A stretch of DNA of 33,207 nt from an uncultured Bacteroidales bacterium (GTDB lineage: Bacteria > Bacteroidota > Bacteroidia > Bacteroidales > UBA4417). A model generated the notes under the pieces. That model was not told the origin of the DNA and did no database searches. It was given only the letters and a program-made list of their open reading frames with translations. Location: the NCBI GenBank assembly GCA_903917425.1, contig CAIXAQ010000759.1, forward strand, positions 1 to 33,207. Direction: 5' to 3'. The stretch's first letter is position 1; the number at the start of each line of letters is the position of its first letter. This document shows positions 1 through 9,194 of this stretch, one piece after another. The position numbers and the translations under genes are program-made.

Positions 1-1624
1 AGCTCACAGCATCCTCGTTCCAATCCCTTTTTGGATAAATGGATGCCAGTAATGCTATGGCTTGCAGGGTTTTACCCAATCCCATATCGTCAGCTAAAAT
101 TCCGCCAAAACCATTTTGCCGCAAGGCATTCATCCAGTAAAAGCCGGAAACCTGGTATTGCCTTAGGTTAACGTTTTGCAATGCTGGCAGGGCCAAAGAA
201 ACCGGAGAGGATAACGAATCCCTGATTTGCTGAATTTCGGGGATCTGGATTTCGGTAAGCAGGCTAAAAAGGTGTTTGTGAGTGCGGAATGCCCCTTTAT
301 GTTCCCTGGCATGCAGCATAATATCCTGAAACCTCGAAAACCATTCATCCGGCAGAATTACAATTTCACCGGTAGGCAATTCGTATTCCTTTATGTTATT
401 GATAATGTGATTTTTAAATTTTATAAAAGGAATTTCAAAATCGTTTAAAATTACAATGCCATATATATCGAACCAATCCAGCCCGGTCTGCACCGTAAGG
501 TTCAAAACCGGAATTTCTAACAGGAATTTTATATTAGCGGGTTGAATTATACTAAATCCATGCAGCGAAAGATCCGAACGGTTCCATGCCAGCCATTCAA
601 TCAGCCGATACGCATTGTGCAAGGAGGTTGCATTTTCATTTACCAGGAAGGTGGCTTCTACCTGTTTCAGGTTACGCGATTTCAAAAAAGCTATCTGTGC
701 AGCTTCCAGGGTGTGTTGCCGTTTGAAACGGTTAAAGACAAAACCGTTTTCATCAGCAAGTAAAGCGGTGAATGTTTTTTGAGGGTTGTTAGCCAAAACC
801 ACTTTTTCACCATAACGGAAACTAAGCACCAACACTATCCGGCCCTGCCAATCCACTTCGAGCGAAAGGATGGCTTCAGGTTCAAACTTCAGGTCTTTGA
901 TCAGAAAACCTTCGGCCTCGATATCGCAACGGTTGGCAATTTTACGTATAAAGGTGCTGAAGTACTGATATTCCATGCGTTTCGGAATATCGATGAAATC
1001 CTTGTTCCTGAATGGCAAAAGGAGTTTCCCGCTGATATTTTCGTTGAACCTCACCAGTTTGTTACCGGCTAAATACCAGCACGGATCGTTTACAATGACT
1101 TTATTTCCCGGATCATTTAACACTATTTCCTCATTGGCATGAAAGGCACGTAGTTTATAGTGTGTGCCCGCTTCGGTGCGGGTAAATTTTAACGTGGCAG
1201 TCGGCCTTTCCTCTTCGATAAAAATCTGATCCTCGGGATACAGGTTTGTACTATCGTTACCCTGGTATAAAAAGATGTTGTTCTGAAGCAGTATTTCTAT
1301 AATTTTTGATAGTTTCCGTTCTATAAACGGGCGGATCATATCATCGAGAAGTTTCTTGTCAAGGGTGGCGAAGAATTCTTTCAGCACCTGCTTTTTCTTC
1401 GAAAATTGCTTCATGATCGCCTGGTTCGAAAAGCTCTCGCTCAGGCTGCAAATTTCGGTTTCGGCACTGCTAATTTCGGGATAGCTGTGGATATTGAGTG
1501 CTGTTAACCTTTCGTGAACCGTGATAAAAGCATCGTTATCTTTGAAACAGGAGTACGGCAATATTACATATCCAATTGGTTTGGTGTATGTTAATATGGC
1601 AATAATATGTTTTTGTGTGCTCAT
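1..1624 (-). CDS. SNF2-family DNA-dependent ATPase/helicase, N-terminal part (cut by window edge)
   Basis: The minus-strand frame is open from an ATG at 1624-1622 to the left edge, giving 541 codons of a longer protein. The end of the visible part holds the start of the SNF2 ATPase core: a RQYQVSGFYWM segment (Q-motif region) followed by Walker A in ILADDMGLGKTLQAIA, with the lysine near residue 518. The preceding ~490 residues form a long, poorly conserved N-terminal region, as in bacterial SNF2 proteins that carry accessory domains before the motor. The DEXH box and C-terminal helicase lobe lie outside the window. SNF2 ATPases translocate on duplex DNA and remodel protein-DNA complexes; the target here is unknown. 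Upstream lies the 3' end of susD on the same strand, separated by a terminator, so this gene probably has its own promoter. The family call is firm; the role is not known. Confidence 0.88.
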   Translation of the reverse strand, partial: MSTQKHIIAILTYTKPIGYVILPYSCFKDNDAFITVHERLTALNIHSYPEISSAETEICSLSESFSNQAIMKQFSKKKQVLKEFFATLDKKLLDDMIRPFIERKLSKIIEILLQNNIFLYQGNDSTNLYPEDQIFIEEERPTATLKFTRTEAGTHYKLRAFHANEEIVLNDPGNKVIVNDPCWYLAGNKLVRFNENISGKLLLPFRNKDFIDIPKRMEYQYFSTFIRKIANRCDIEAEGFLIKDLKFEPEAILSLEVDWQGRIVLVLSFRYGEKVVLANNPQKTFTALLADENGFVFNRFKRQHTLEAAQIAFLKSRNLKQVEATFLVNENATSLHNAYRLIEWLAWNRSDLSLHGFSIIQPANIKFLLEIPVLNLTVQTGLDWFDIYGIVILNDFEIPFIKFKNHIINNIKEYELPTGEIVILPDEWFSRFQDIMLHAREHKGAFRTHKHLFSLLTEIQIPEIQQIRDSLSSPVSLALPALQNVNLRQYQVSGFYWMNALRQNGFGGILADDMGLGKTLQAIALLASIYPKRDWNEDAVS

Positions 1625-1753
1625 CAGCTTTTTTATCGTGCCATTTTCCCGGTTATGGCTTTCAGCGATTAATTGAATGCAAAGGTAAGGGGATTATAAT
1701 CGATGTTGGATTTAAAACGAGGGAAGGAATGGCAATTAGGCCTAAATGGATTC

Positions 1754-1785
1754 AATAAAAAAAGCCGGCTTTTTAAACCGGCTTT
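1754..1785 (-). terminator. Rho-independent terminator of the susC-susD operon
   Basis: An 8-bp stem, AAAGCCGG (1761-1768) with CCGGCTTT (1778-1785), has a 9-nt loop. Read on the minus strand it is followed by a run of seven U (1760-1754). It lies 24 bp past the susD stop codon and ends that transcript before the SNF2 gene. Confidence 0.85.
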
Positions 1786-1808
1786 CTAAAAAAGAATCTG
1801 GTAAAAGT

Positions 1809-3155
1809 TTAGTATCCTTCGTTCTGCTGATCTTTTATAGCTGGGTTGGCAGCTATTTCCCTGGCTGGTATTGGATAAACCAGTTTCGGATCGTTGTATG
1901 GCAACGAACCTACACTCTGTTTCAACCTTTTCATATCATGAAGCTTAAATCCTTCATGAGCCAGTTCAAGCCTTCTTTCGTAAAGAATATCATCGAGTGT
2001 TACCGTAGTTGCAGCAGGCAAACCGGCTCTTTCGTGAATCATATTGTAATCACTCAGAGGTGTTGCGCCAACAGAAGTACCAAGTCTCTGATTGCACTCG
2101 GCCCTTACCAGGTACATTTCGGCTAAACGGAATAAGTTAACGAGACCATACATGGTATTCCATTTCCCGGAACGCATGGCATCATTTCCATTCCGGAAAA
2201 GGGCGAGACGTTCGTCATTTTCATCATATAAATTGAGATGACCATCCAATATTTCAATATCTCCATCTCTTCCGCCATACTCGGTGGTTGACCAGAATTC
2301 CGTCATCTGGTTAATACCGTCGGCAGCAATAAATTTGGTTGCAAAAATGTCCTCCGATGAGTATTCCTCATTATTAAAAGCCTTTGCATATGTGCTGGTA
2401 AGCGCATACAAGCCTGAGCCTAATACGAGGTTGGCGGCATCGCGCGATTTGGCATAGTCGCCTTTTTGGAGGTAAACACGTGCAAGCAGAGCATTAGCCG
2501 CACCGGAGGTTGCATAGTACCCATTTTCATCAGGAAGTATGGAGACAGCCCTGTTTAGATCGGTTATAACCTTTGCATAAACTTCGTCAACGGTGTTGCG
2601 TCCGACATTATTTGTAACACTAATCTGACTTGTAGGTGTAAGTACCAGTGGAACACCATATTGAGTATTTGATACACCGGGCTCGTACATTTTTGCATAA
2701 AAACGTACCAGGTCGAAATACATCATGCTGCGAAGGAATAAAGCTTCGCCTTCCACTCTGCCACGGTCTTCTTCCACTACTGTATCAATGGCAGAAAGAA
2801 CGTTGTTACAAATATTTATACAGTCATAACTGTTCAGCCATTGACTGGTAATATCGCCATTGGCAGCAATAATCTGGTGATTATAAATTTCGCGTGGGCC
2901 GTTGTAGGTTCCCTGCCATGAAATTTCATCGGTTCCGCCTGAAAGTTCAGAATTGCGAAGTATGCAGCCTCCATAAATAGCACTGTACCTCATGGACCGG
3001 TATGCGCCAACCAGTACTGATTTAACATTGGCATCGGTGCTTAACGCATCATTGGTTTCGAGCTCCTGTTGCGGTTTCAGATCGAGGAATTTCTCACACG
3101 AACTGACCAGAACCAGTATCGAGAAAAGGGTAATTATTGAATATATCTTTTTCAT
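1809..3155 (-). CDS. SusD/RagB-family outer-membrane nutrient-binding lipoprotein
   Basis: This 448-residue protein begins with a lipoprotein signal peptide ending in a VSSC lipobox (Cys20), then the EKFLDLKPQQ segment typical of SusD N-termini. The middle contains TPR-like helices, including a YAKVITDLNRAVSILP segment and an NALLARVYLQKGDY segment. The C-terminal part shows the usual NLFRLAEMYLVRAE and DDILYERRLELAHEG blocks. SusD proteins sit on the cell surface as a lid over a SusC channel and bind the ligand. At 448 residues it is at the short end for the family, which often exceeds 500. It follows susC by 21 bp and is the last gene of the operon. No carbohydrate-active enzyme is nearby, so a peptide ligand is as likely as a glycan. 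The family call is certain; the ligand is unknown. Confidence 0.95.
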   Translation of the reverse strand: MKKIYSIITLFSILVLVSSCEKFLDLKPQQELETNDALSTDANVKSVLVGAYRSMRYSAIYGGCILRNSELSGGTDEISWQGTYNGPREIYNHQIIAANGDITSQWLNSYDCINICNNVLSAIDTVVEEDRGRVEGEALFLRSMMYFDLVRFYAKMYEPGVSNTQYGVPLVLTPTSQISVTNNVGRNTVDEVYAKVITDLNRAVSILPDENGYYATSGAANALLARVYLQKGDYAKSRDAANLVLGSGLYALTSTYAKAFNNEEYSSEDIFATKFIAADGINQMTEFWSTTEYGGRDGDIEILDGHLNLYDENDERLALFRNGNDAMRSGKWNTMYGLVNLFRLAEMYLVRAECNQRLGTSVGATPLSDYNMIHERAGLPAATTVTLDDILYERRLELAHEGFKLHDMKRLKQSVGSLPYNDPKLVYPIPAREIAANPAIKDQQNEGY

Positions 3156-3176
3156 AATGTATGTATCTTTTAGTGA

Positions 3177-6100
3177 TTATAACCCCAGGTTAATTCCAAA
3201 TGTGATGGATCGTGGTTGAGGAGCTGAATAAAAATCAACACCTGATGTCACGTTGTCAACGGCAAAGTCGGTCGAAACCTCGGGATCCCAGCCGATATAC
3301 TTGGTGAAAGTTAGTAGATTTTGCCCTTGTACATATAATCGTATGTTGCTGAATTTTGCTTTTTTAGCAATCTCTTGCGGGATGGTATATGCGAGTGTGA
3401 ATGAACGCAGTTTCAGGTAAGCGCCATCGGATAAATACCGGCTGCTGCGACTGGGATCGCCGTTGCTGTAACCCAGGCGTGCCTGCGGAACATTGGTGAT
3501 ATCGCCCGGTTTTTTCCAGCTGTTCAGCTGATCTGTTGTCTGATTGTCGTACCAGGCAGCATTGGCAGCCATATAAGTATCGCCCGACAGGTGAATCTGA
3601 TTGCCGGTTACACCCTGGAAGGTGAAAGCCAGTTCAAAACCTTTAAAATCAAAGGTATTGGTTAGCGCATACATTTTATCGGGAGTCGGATGCCCCAGGA
3701 TGATAAAATTAGCCGAACCAAAATCGTTGGTGGTAGCTAATGGATCAACAATATTTCCATTGGCATCCTTTTCATTCACGTAATACAAAGCATCCCCATT
3801 TGCAGGATCAACACCGGCATAGGCAGCCCCATAGAAAGCGCCTAAGGGTTCGCCCACTTTCACCACGTTCATAAAGCGCGAACTGCCTGCATCAATTATA
3901 TCCTGACCGCCAAGATCTGTAACCGTGTTTTTGTTTATCGAATAGTTTAACGAGATATCCCATTTAAAATCACCCGGAAGGACGGTCGCGTTCAGTACAA
4001 ATTCAAAACCTTTATTTTCGACAGAACCTATATTCTGGGTCTGAACACTGAACCCAGAGGTGCCGGGTACAGGTACATCCAACAGCAGGTCTTCTGTTTT
4101 CTTCACGTAATAGTCAATTTCGCCGGAAATACGATTTTTGAGAAGTCCGAAGTCAACGCCAAAATCGATTTGTTTTGTGTTTTCCCAGCCTAAATTTTCG
4201 TTGGCAATTTGGGTAGGAGCAAGTCCGGGTTCTCCGTTATAAGGTGTAACACCGAATAAACCCAGGTGTCGGAAATTTCCTATGCCGGCATTTCCGGTTA
4301 AACCGTAGCTGGTTCTCAATTTCAGGAAACTGAAGGTGTTATTGTTCGACAGAAAGTCCTCTTTTGTAAGTATCCATCCTGCTGAAATTGCAGGAAAAAA
4401 TCCGGTGCGGTTATTGGACCCAAAACGCGAAGATTCATCGATACGCCCTGCTACCGTAAACAGGTATTTGCTCTTGTAATCAAGAGTGGCTCTCGAAAAG
4501 TAGGATAGGAAAGCATATTCGGTCACGGTTTGAGTACCATCGGTAATCATACCGGCACTGGCTAATGTCTTTAAGTCGTCAGTTGGGAAATTCTGTCCAT
4601 CCACCCAGGTATTATCCACCAGGGTTTTCTGAAACTCAGTTCCTAAAACTGCACTTAGCCCGAAATCGCTGAAGTTTGTCAGGTAATCGAGATAGGATTT
4701 TGTAATGAGGTTTTGTGTTTGCCCGTAGTTCGAAAAACCATACCCGTTAATACCTATTCCGGCATCGGTGCGTACACCGTAACGGCTGTTTTCCTTCAGG
4801 TTATAAAGGTCGTACCCAAATTCGTTTCTCCACTTCAGTCCTTTATACAATAAAAAATTCAGGTATCCATTTGTTACAGTCCTGGTTTCGAGTATTTCCC
4901 GCTGGGCATCTTCAACATCGATCAAAGGATTGTAATAAGTAGTGGTTGGAGTTCCATAAAGTTCTCCATTCAAATCCCTTACAGGGGTAATAGGCGACAA
5001 GGCTACCAGTTGCATGGGTGTCGAAAATGCATTGTCGGCGGATACCTGCTGTATATCGGTCCGCGCCAGACTCAATGTAAATCCGAGATCCATAAATTTA
5101 TTCACTTTATTGTCTACATTCAACCTGCCGCTAAAACGATCCAGGCCATTTCCGACAATGATACTCTGTTGCTTATTGTATGACAGGCTGGCAAAATATT
5201 TCAATTTCTCGCTGCCACCTGAGGCCGATAAATCAACCATCCGTAGCGAGCCTGTCTGAAATGCTTCCTTCTGCCAGTCGGTATTTACTTCTGAACCCAG
5301 GTATATGGGAGCTCCTGCCGGATCGGTATTTACAGGATCCAGTATGGCGGCCCATCCGCTATACCTTTTAAATCTTTTTTCTGCCGATTGAAGCCAGGAG
5401 CCTTGATAATCCGTAGTTGGATTATTGATCGGGTCATATCCTTCAAGCAGGTCGCTGTTGTACGCTGCCTCGCGGAAAGTAGCAACGTACTGTTCCGCAT
5501 TCATGAAATCACGCAAATGCGAAGGTTTGCTGGTGCCGTACTGGAAGTTAACATTCAGTTTTGTGTCGCCCGCCACTCCTTTCTTGGTGGTGATCAGGAT
5601 TACTCCGTTTGCACCTCTTGACCCGTAAATGGCGGTGGATGAGGCATCTTTCAGTACATCTATCGATTCGATATCGTTAAAATTTATACTTGTCAGCGGA
5701 TTGATCGGAGCACCTGATTGGTTAAGCGACTCGGTGGTCAAAGGAACTCCATCCACAATAAATAGAGGTTCGTTATTTGCCGTAATTGATGAAGAGCCGC
5801 GGATACGCATGCGGGTTGCACCGCTTACTTTACCGTTGTTGGCTTCGACAAAAACACCAGCGGTTTTTCCCTGCAACGCCTGTTGCACCGAGGGAACCGG
5901 AGTGTTTTTAACCAGTTCGCCGCTAACTTTCGAAATGTTACCGGTCACTTTCGACTTGATCTGCGTACCATAACCAACAACAACAATTTCGTCGAGGGTG
6001 GTGGCAACCGGAACTAATTTAACATCAATTACATTGGAAGTTCCGATGGCAACTTCCATCTTCTCCATACCCACGGAGCTGAATACCAGTGTTTTTGCAA

Positions 6101-6305
6101 TCGGAGGAACCGATAGCTGGAATTTTCCATCAATATCGGTTAATGCTCCCAGTGTAGGATTGTCCTTCACCATCACGGATACCCCGGGAATGGTAGAGCC
6201 ATCATCGGCCGATGTCACCACCCCCGATATTTGCCGGTTCTGTGCATTCGCCACCTGCACAAAAATGATGCACATCAGTGACAATAATAAGTAGATTTTT
6301 TTCAT
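3177..6305 (-). CDS. SusC/RagA-family TonB-linked outer-membrane transporter
   Basis: This 1042-residue protein has a signal peptide (residues 1-21, cleavage after VANA). Next come a CarboxypepD_reg-like beta-sandwich domain (~25-105), a TonB-box-like stretch DEIVVVGYG, and a plug domain. The plug carries the family signatures RIRGSSSI, EPLFIVDGVP, DIESIDVLKDASSTAIYGSR and GANGVILITTKKG. The remainder is the 22-strand beta-barrel, ending in a C-terminal aromatic-rich strand. SusC proteins import oligomers across the outer membrane using TonB energy, paired with the SusD encoded 21 bp downstream. No anti-sigma extension (STN domain) is visible at the N-terminus, and no ECF sigma/anti-sigma pair lies in the window. 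The gene diverges from a permease-peptidase row, which suggests, but does not prove, a peptide substrate. Confidence 0.96.
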   Translation of the reverse strand: MKKIYLLLSLMCIIFVQVANAQNRQISGVVTSADDGSTIPGVSVMVKDNPTLGALTDIDGKFQLSVPPIAKTLVFSSVGMEKMEVAIGTSNVIDVKLVPVATTLDEIVVVGYGTQIKSKVTGNISKVSGELVKNTPVPSVQQALQGKTAGVFVEANNGKVSGATRMRIRGSSSITANNEPLFIVDGVPLTTESLNQSGAPINPLTSINFNDIESIDVLKDASSTAIYGSRGANGVILITTKKGVAGDTKLNVNFQYGTSKPSHLRDFMNAEQYVATFREAAYNSDLLEGYDPINNPTTDYQGSWLQSAEKRFKRYSGWAAILDPVNTDPAGAPIYLGSEVNTDWQKEAFQTGSLRMVDLSASGGSEKLKYFASLSYNKQQSIIVGNGLDRFSGRLNVDNKVNKFMDLGFTLSLARTDIQQVSADNAFSTPMQLVALSPITPVRDLNGELYGTPTTTYYNPLIDVEDAQREILETRTVTNGYLNFLLYKGLKWRNEFGYDLYNLKENSRYGVRTDAGIGINGYGFSNYGQTQNLITKSYLDYLTNFSDFGLSAVLGTEFQKTLVDNTWVDGQNFPTDDLKTLASAGMITDGTQTVTEYAFLSYFSRATLDYKSKYLFTVAGRIDESSRFGSNNRTGFFPAISAGWILTKEDFLSNNNTFSFLKLRTSYGLTGNAGIGNFRHLGLFGVTPYNGEPGLAPTQIANENLGWENTKQIDFGVDFGLLKNRISGEIDYYVKKTEDLLLDVPVPGTSGFSVQTQNIGSVENKGFEFVLNATVLPGDFKWDISLNYSINKNTVTDLGGQDIIDAGSSRFMNVVKVGEPLGAFYGAAYAGVDPANGDALYYVNEKDANGNIVDPLATTNDFGSANFIILGHPTPDKMYALTNTFDFKGFELAFTFQGVTGNQIHLSGDTYMAANAAWYDNQTTDQLNSWKKPGDITNVPQARLGYSNGDPSRSSRYLSDGAYLKLRSFTLAYTIPQEIAKKAKFSNIRLYVQGQNLLTFTKYIGWDPEVSTDFAVDNVTSGVDFYSAPQPRSITFGINLGL

Positions 6306-6608
6306 AAGGTACTGGTTTTTGGGTTAGTTGTTGTTTGATAGGCAAATTGAGATTATCTTTAAACAATATTTAGCCTTGTTGATTACACTAAATTTGAATG
6401 ATTTTTTGTTTTTACAAACTGCGGACTTTTGGATTTTCAAATATATAAAGAAAGATGATAAAACAATTCGCTTTTATAATTATTTTCTAAAAAATCTTTT
6501 CTCTTTATCCGTGAGATAAAAAGGTTGGCAAATTCTTTTTTCTTTGAATAAACTCTTTACTTTTACTGGCTTGTTCCCAATCACAGTTTCACAAAATTCA
6601 AACGAACT
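6306..6608. promoter_or_regulatory. Divergent AT-rich control region between susC and the permease
   Basis: These 303 bp separate the divergent starts of susC and the YfcC-type permease and must hold both promoters. The region is very AT-rich with several T and A runs. I see no perfect TAnnTTTG in a good position for either gene. A near match, TACTTTTA, lies about 45 bp before the permease start, with TTTG a short distance upstream. No terminator, tRNA or conserved riboswitch core is apparent. Confidence 0.45.
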
Positions 6609-8210
6609 ATGCTAAAAAATTTTAAAGTCCCTAATAATATCGTTATCGTTTTTTCGATAATTATCATTGCAGCCATTTTAACCTGGATTGTGCCCGGCGG
6701 TAAGTACGACCGACAGACCATTAAAGTAAATGGTGTGGAAAGGACGGTTATTGTGAACGATACTTATAAGAGTATCGACAGCCACCCGCAAACCTGGCAG
6801 GTTTTTGCCGCTTTCTACAAGGGATTTATCAATATGTCGCACATTATAGTTTTCATCCTGATGATTGGCGGCGCTTTTTGGATAATGAACGAAACCCGTT
6901 CCATCGATATTGGTATACTTTCCTTCCTCACTTTAACAAAGCGTTTCGAGAAATGGAAATTTATACGGTTTTTAGGCGTTGATAATATAATTATGACCTT
7001 TATTATGGTCATTTTCAGTGCATTCGGAGCAATTTTTGGAATGGCCGAAGAAACTCTGGCCTTCACCCTGATATTTGTACAACTTTCGATCCGTATGGGT
7101 TATGATTCGCTGGTTGGCATTGGATTATGTTATTTTGCGGCCCATGTCGGTTTTGCCGGTGCCATTCTCAACCCTTTTACAATCGGAATTGCTCAGGGTT
7201 TGTCGAGTGTCCCCCTTTTTACGGGTATTGAATACAGGGTGATCTGCTGGATAATTTTCACATTTATTTCAATTGTTTTTGTGCTCTGGTATGCCAAAAG
7301 GGTGAAAAAGAACCCTTCAAAATCCATCATGTTCAAGGAAGATGATTTCTGGCGTAAACGGAGCGAATCGGATATTGAAAAAATAGAGTTTTATACCCCA
7401 AAATCGGCATGGATTGTTGGTGGCGTGCTTACACTTATCATGGTAATTTATTCCTTCTACTTTCCTTCCACCGATTTAAAAGTTGGACTGAACATTGTTA
7501 AAGGCCCATTCCTGCCTGTTTTGACAGGACTTTTTGCCGTCATTAGTTTTTTTGCGCTTCGCAAATCCTTGCATTTCTTTGTTTTGAATATACTGGGGTT
7601 TACCATTTTCTACCTGATTCTTGGGGTTTTGGGCTACGACTGGTATATTATGGAAATTGCAGCTTTGTTCCTTGCAATGGGCGTGTTCACCGGGTTTGCA
7701 GCAGGCAAAAAGAATTCAGAAATCACCAAACTGTTTCAGGAGGGTGTTAAAGATATTGTTTCGGCAGCACTTGTAGTCGGCTTTGCCGGCGGTATAATTG
7801 CTATTTTAAACGATGGGCAAATTATTGATACCGTGCTTTTTTCGCTTTCCAATTCCCTCAGAGGTACTGGTCAGATTACGGCTATTACCATTATGTATGG
7901 GTTCCAGTCGTTACTTAACCTTATAATTACTTCAGGTTCCGCCAAAGCGGCATTGACTATCCCGATCATGGCGCAATTTTCCGATATTATCGGTCTTTCG
8001 CGTCAGGCAACCATTATGGCCTTTCAGTTTGGTGCAGGTATTACCGACATGATCGCTCCTACATCAGGTGTTTTGATTGGTGTATTAGGTATTGCCAAGG
8101 TTCCGTACGCCAAATGGGTGAAATTTGTAATCCCTTTTATGCTGTTCCTGGCTTTTATTGCCTGGCTCCTTTTAATACCTACTGTGACGATGAAACTAAA
8201 CGGATTTTAA
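6609..8210 (+). CDS. yfcC: YfcC/ArcD-like inner-membrane permease (C4-dicarboxylate anaerobic carrier superfamily)
   Basis: This 533-residue polytopic protein has about a dozen hydrophobic helices. Family signatures are the N-terminal IIAAILTWIVPGGKYDR segment (~20-35), GMAEET (~144-149), NPFTIGIAQG (~188-197) and the late TSGSAKAALTIPIMAQF block. The superfamily includes arginine/ornithine-type antiporters and dicarboxylate carriers, and YfcC members are predicted amino-acid or peptide permeases. It is followed by an exported cyanophycinase-like peptidase and a cytosolic isoaspartyl dipeptidase. It is therefore a good candidate for bringing beta-aspartyl dipeptides, or arginine and aspartate, across the inner membrane; that substrate is inferred from context only. 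It diverges from susC, so both sides of the locus could respond to the same control region. The ATG start gives a short cytosolic tail before the first helix. Confidence 0.87.
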   Translation: MLKNFKVPNNIVIVFSIIIIAAILTWIVPGGKYDRQTIKVNGVERTVIVNDTYKSIDSHPQTWQVFAAFYKGFINMSHIIVFILMIGGAFWIMNETRSIDIGILSFLTLTKRFEKWKFIRFLGVDNIIMTFIMVIFSAFGAIFGMAEETLAFTLIFVQLSIRMGYDSLVGIGLCYFAAHVGFAGAILNPFTIGIAQGLSSVPLFTGIEYRVICWIIFTFISIVFVLWYAKRVKKNPSKSIMFKEDDFWRKRSESDIEKIEFYTPKSAWIVGGVLTLIMVIYSFYFPSTDLKVGLNIVKGPFLPVLTGLFAVISFFALRKSLHFFVLNILGFTIFYLILGVLGYDWYIMEIAALFLAMGVFTGFAAGKKNSEITKLFQEGVKDIVSAALVVGFAGGIIAILNDGQIIDTVLFSLSNSLRGTGQITAITIMYGFQSLLNLIITSGSAKAALTIPIMAQFSDIIGLSRQATIMAFQFGAGITDMIAPTSGVLIGVLGIAKVPYAKWVKFVIPFMLFLAFIAWLLLIPTVTMKLNGF

Positions 8211-8241
8211 TTTAGAGGCTGTTAGGTTTAGAGGCTGTTAG
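8211..8241. repeat. Tandem direct repeat, two copies of a 15-bp unit
   Basis: TTTAGAGGCTGTTAG occurs at 8211-8225 and again at 8227-8241 with one spacer base. It begins directly after the permease stop codon, in the gap before the cyanophycinase gene. Confidence 0.9.
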
Positions 8242-8293
8242 TGAATCCAAAAATCGGATAAATCTTGTTTCAAAGCAAAAATGACATATAATC

Positions 8294-8313
8294 AAATCCC
8301 AAACCCTAAACCC
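8294..8313. repeat. Telomere-like C/A-rich tract before the cyanophycinase gene
   Basis: The 20-bp tract is AAATCCCAAACCCTAAACCC, made of repeating 6-7 bp A3/C3 units. It ends 17 bp before the ATG of the cyanophycinase gene. A longer tract of the same composition sits just before the last gene of the window (32649-32680). Confidence 0.8.
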
Positions 8314-8330
8314 TTGTTTTTTCCAAAAAT

Positions 8331-9194
8331 ATGAGATATAAACTTTTAACCGTTTTAGCTATTTTAGCAGCCATTCTGAATTTTTCATTCTTTGGCCTGG
8401 CACAAAAAGACCTTGCGAAACCCACTATTGGGCATCTTTTTATAATTGGTGGAGGTGAAAAAACCGATGGCCTGATGAAAGAGCTTTTAAAAGTTTCGGC
8501 GGTAGGCTCTGATGATTATGTGATTATACTTCCCATGTCGAGCGAAGACCCGGATAGTTCGGTTATTTTTGCGAAAGAGGATTTCGCTTCGGTTGGGATT
8601 ACAAAAGTGGCAGGATTTAACTTTACTGAAAATGGTCCCGTTACCCAATCGCGGATTGATTCAATGGTAAAGGCAAAACTGATTTTTATTACCGGGGGCG
8701 ACCAGACCCGGTTTATGAAAATTGTAGGCAGAGGACCCGTCTATAAAGCAATTCATGAAGCGTATGAAAAAGGGTCTACCATTGCCGGAACCAGCGCGGG
8801 AGCTGCTGTGATGAGTAAAAAAATGATTACCGGCAATAACCTCAAGCACCCTGATTATAGCGGCAAATTCCCTACTATTGAACCTCAGAACATCGAAGTT
8901 ACCGAAGGTCTTGGAATGGTAGAGAACCTGATAATCGACCAGCATTTTATCAAGCGTCAGCGCCTTAACCGGCTCATTTCGGTAGCTATCGAAAATCCTG
9001 ACGAAACTTGCATTGGAATTGACGAATCGACGGCTATTATTGTTTCGGGAAATAGTTTTACAGTCGCGGGCGAAAACCAAGTGATCGTTTTGCGCAACCC
9101 GGCTAAAAGCAAAAAAATTCAACATAACTTACTGGGCGCTAAAGGACTGCAAATTGATGTTTTACTCCCGGGCGAAACGTGGCTTGTAGAATAG
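8331..9194 (+). CDS. Cyanophycinase-family serine peptidase (S51), exported
   Basis: This 287-residue protein has an N-terminal signal peptide (hydrophobic segment ~5-24, ending FFGLAQ), so it should act outside the cytoplasm. The S51 fold is shown by HLFIIGGGEK (~35-44), ITGGDQTR (~120-127) and the nucleophile elbow GTSAGAAVM with Ser155. The DQHF..R.RLNRL segment (~203-214) is characteristic of cyanophycinases rather than of dipeptidase E. Cyanophycinases cut the polymer multi-L-arginyl-poly-L-aspartate to beta-Asp-Arg dipeptides. The isoaspartyl dipeptidase downstream can take those dipeptides to Asp and Arg, which supports the assignment. It lies 120 bp after the permease, with two short repeats in the gap. 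The alternative is an S51 peptidase acting on other beta-aspartyl or acidic peptides. Family call strong, substrate likely but untested. Confidence 0.88.
   Translation: MRYKLLTVLAILAAILNFSFFGLAQKDLAKPTIGHLFIIGGGEKTDGLMKELLKVSAVGSDDYVIILPMSSEDPDSSVIFAKEDFASVGITKVAGFNFTENGPVTQSRIDSMVKAKLIFITGGDQTRFMKIVGRGPVYKAIHEAYEKGSTIAGTSAGAAVMSKKMITGNNLKHPDYSGKFPTIEPQNIEVTEGLGMVENLIIDQHFIKRQRLNRLISVAIENPDETCIGIDESTAIIVSGNSFTVAGENQVIVLRNPAKSKKIQHNLLGAKGLQIDVLLPGETWLVE

Noticed and set aside
8661..9125. Minus-strand open frame of 154 codons opposite the cyanophycinase-family gene
   Set aside because: It overlaps the nucleophile and DQHF motifs of the real gene; no independent support.
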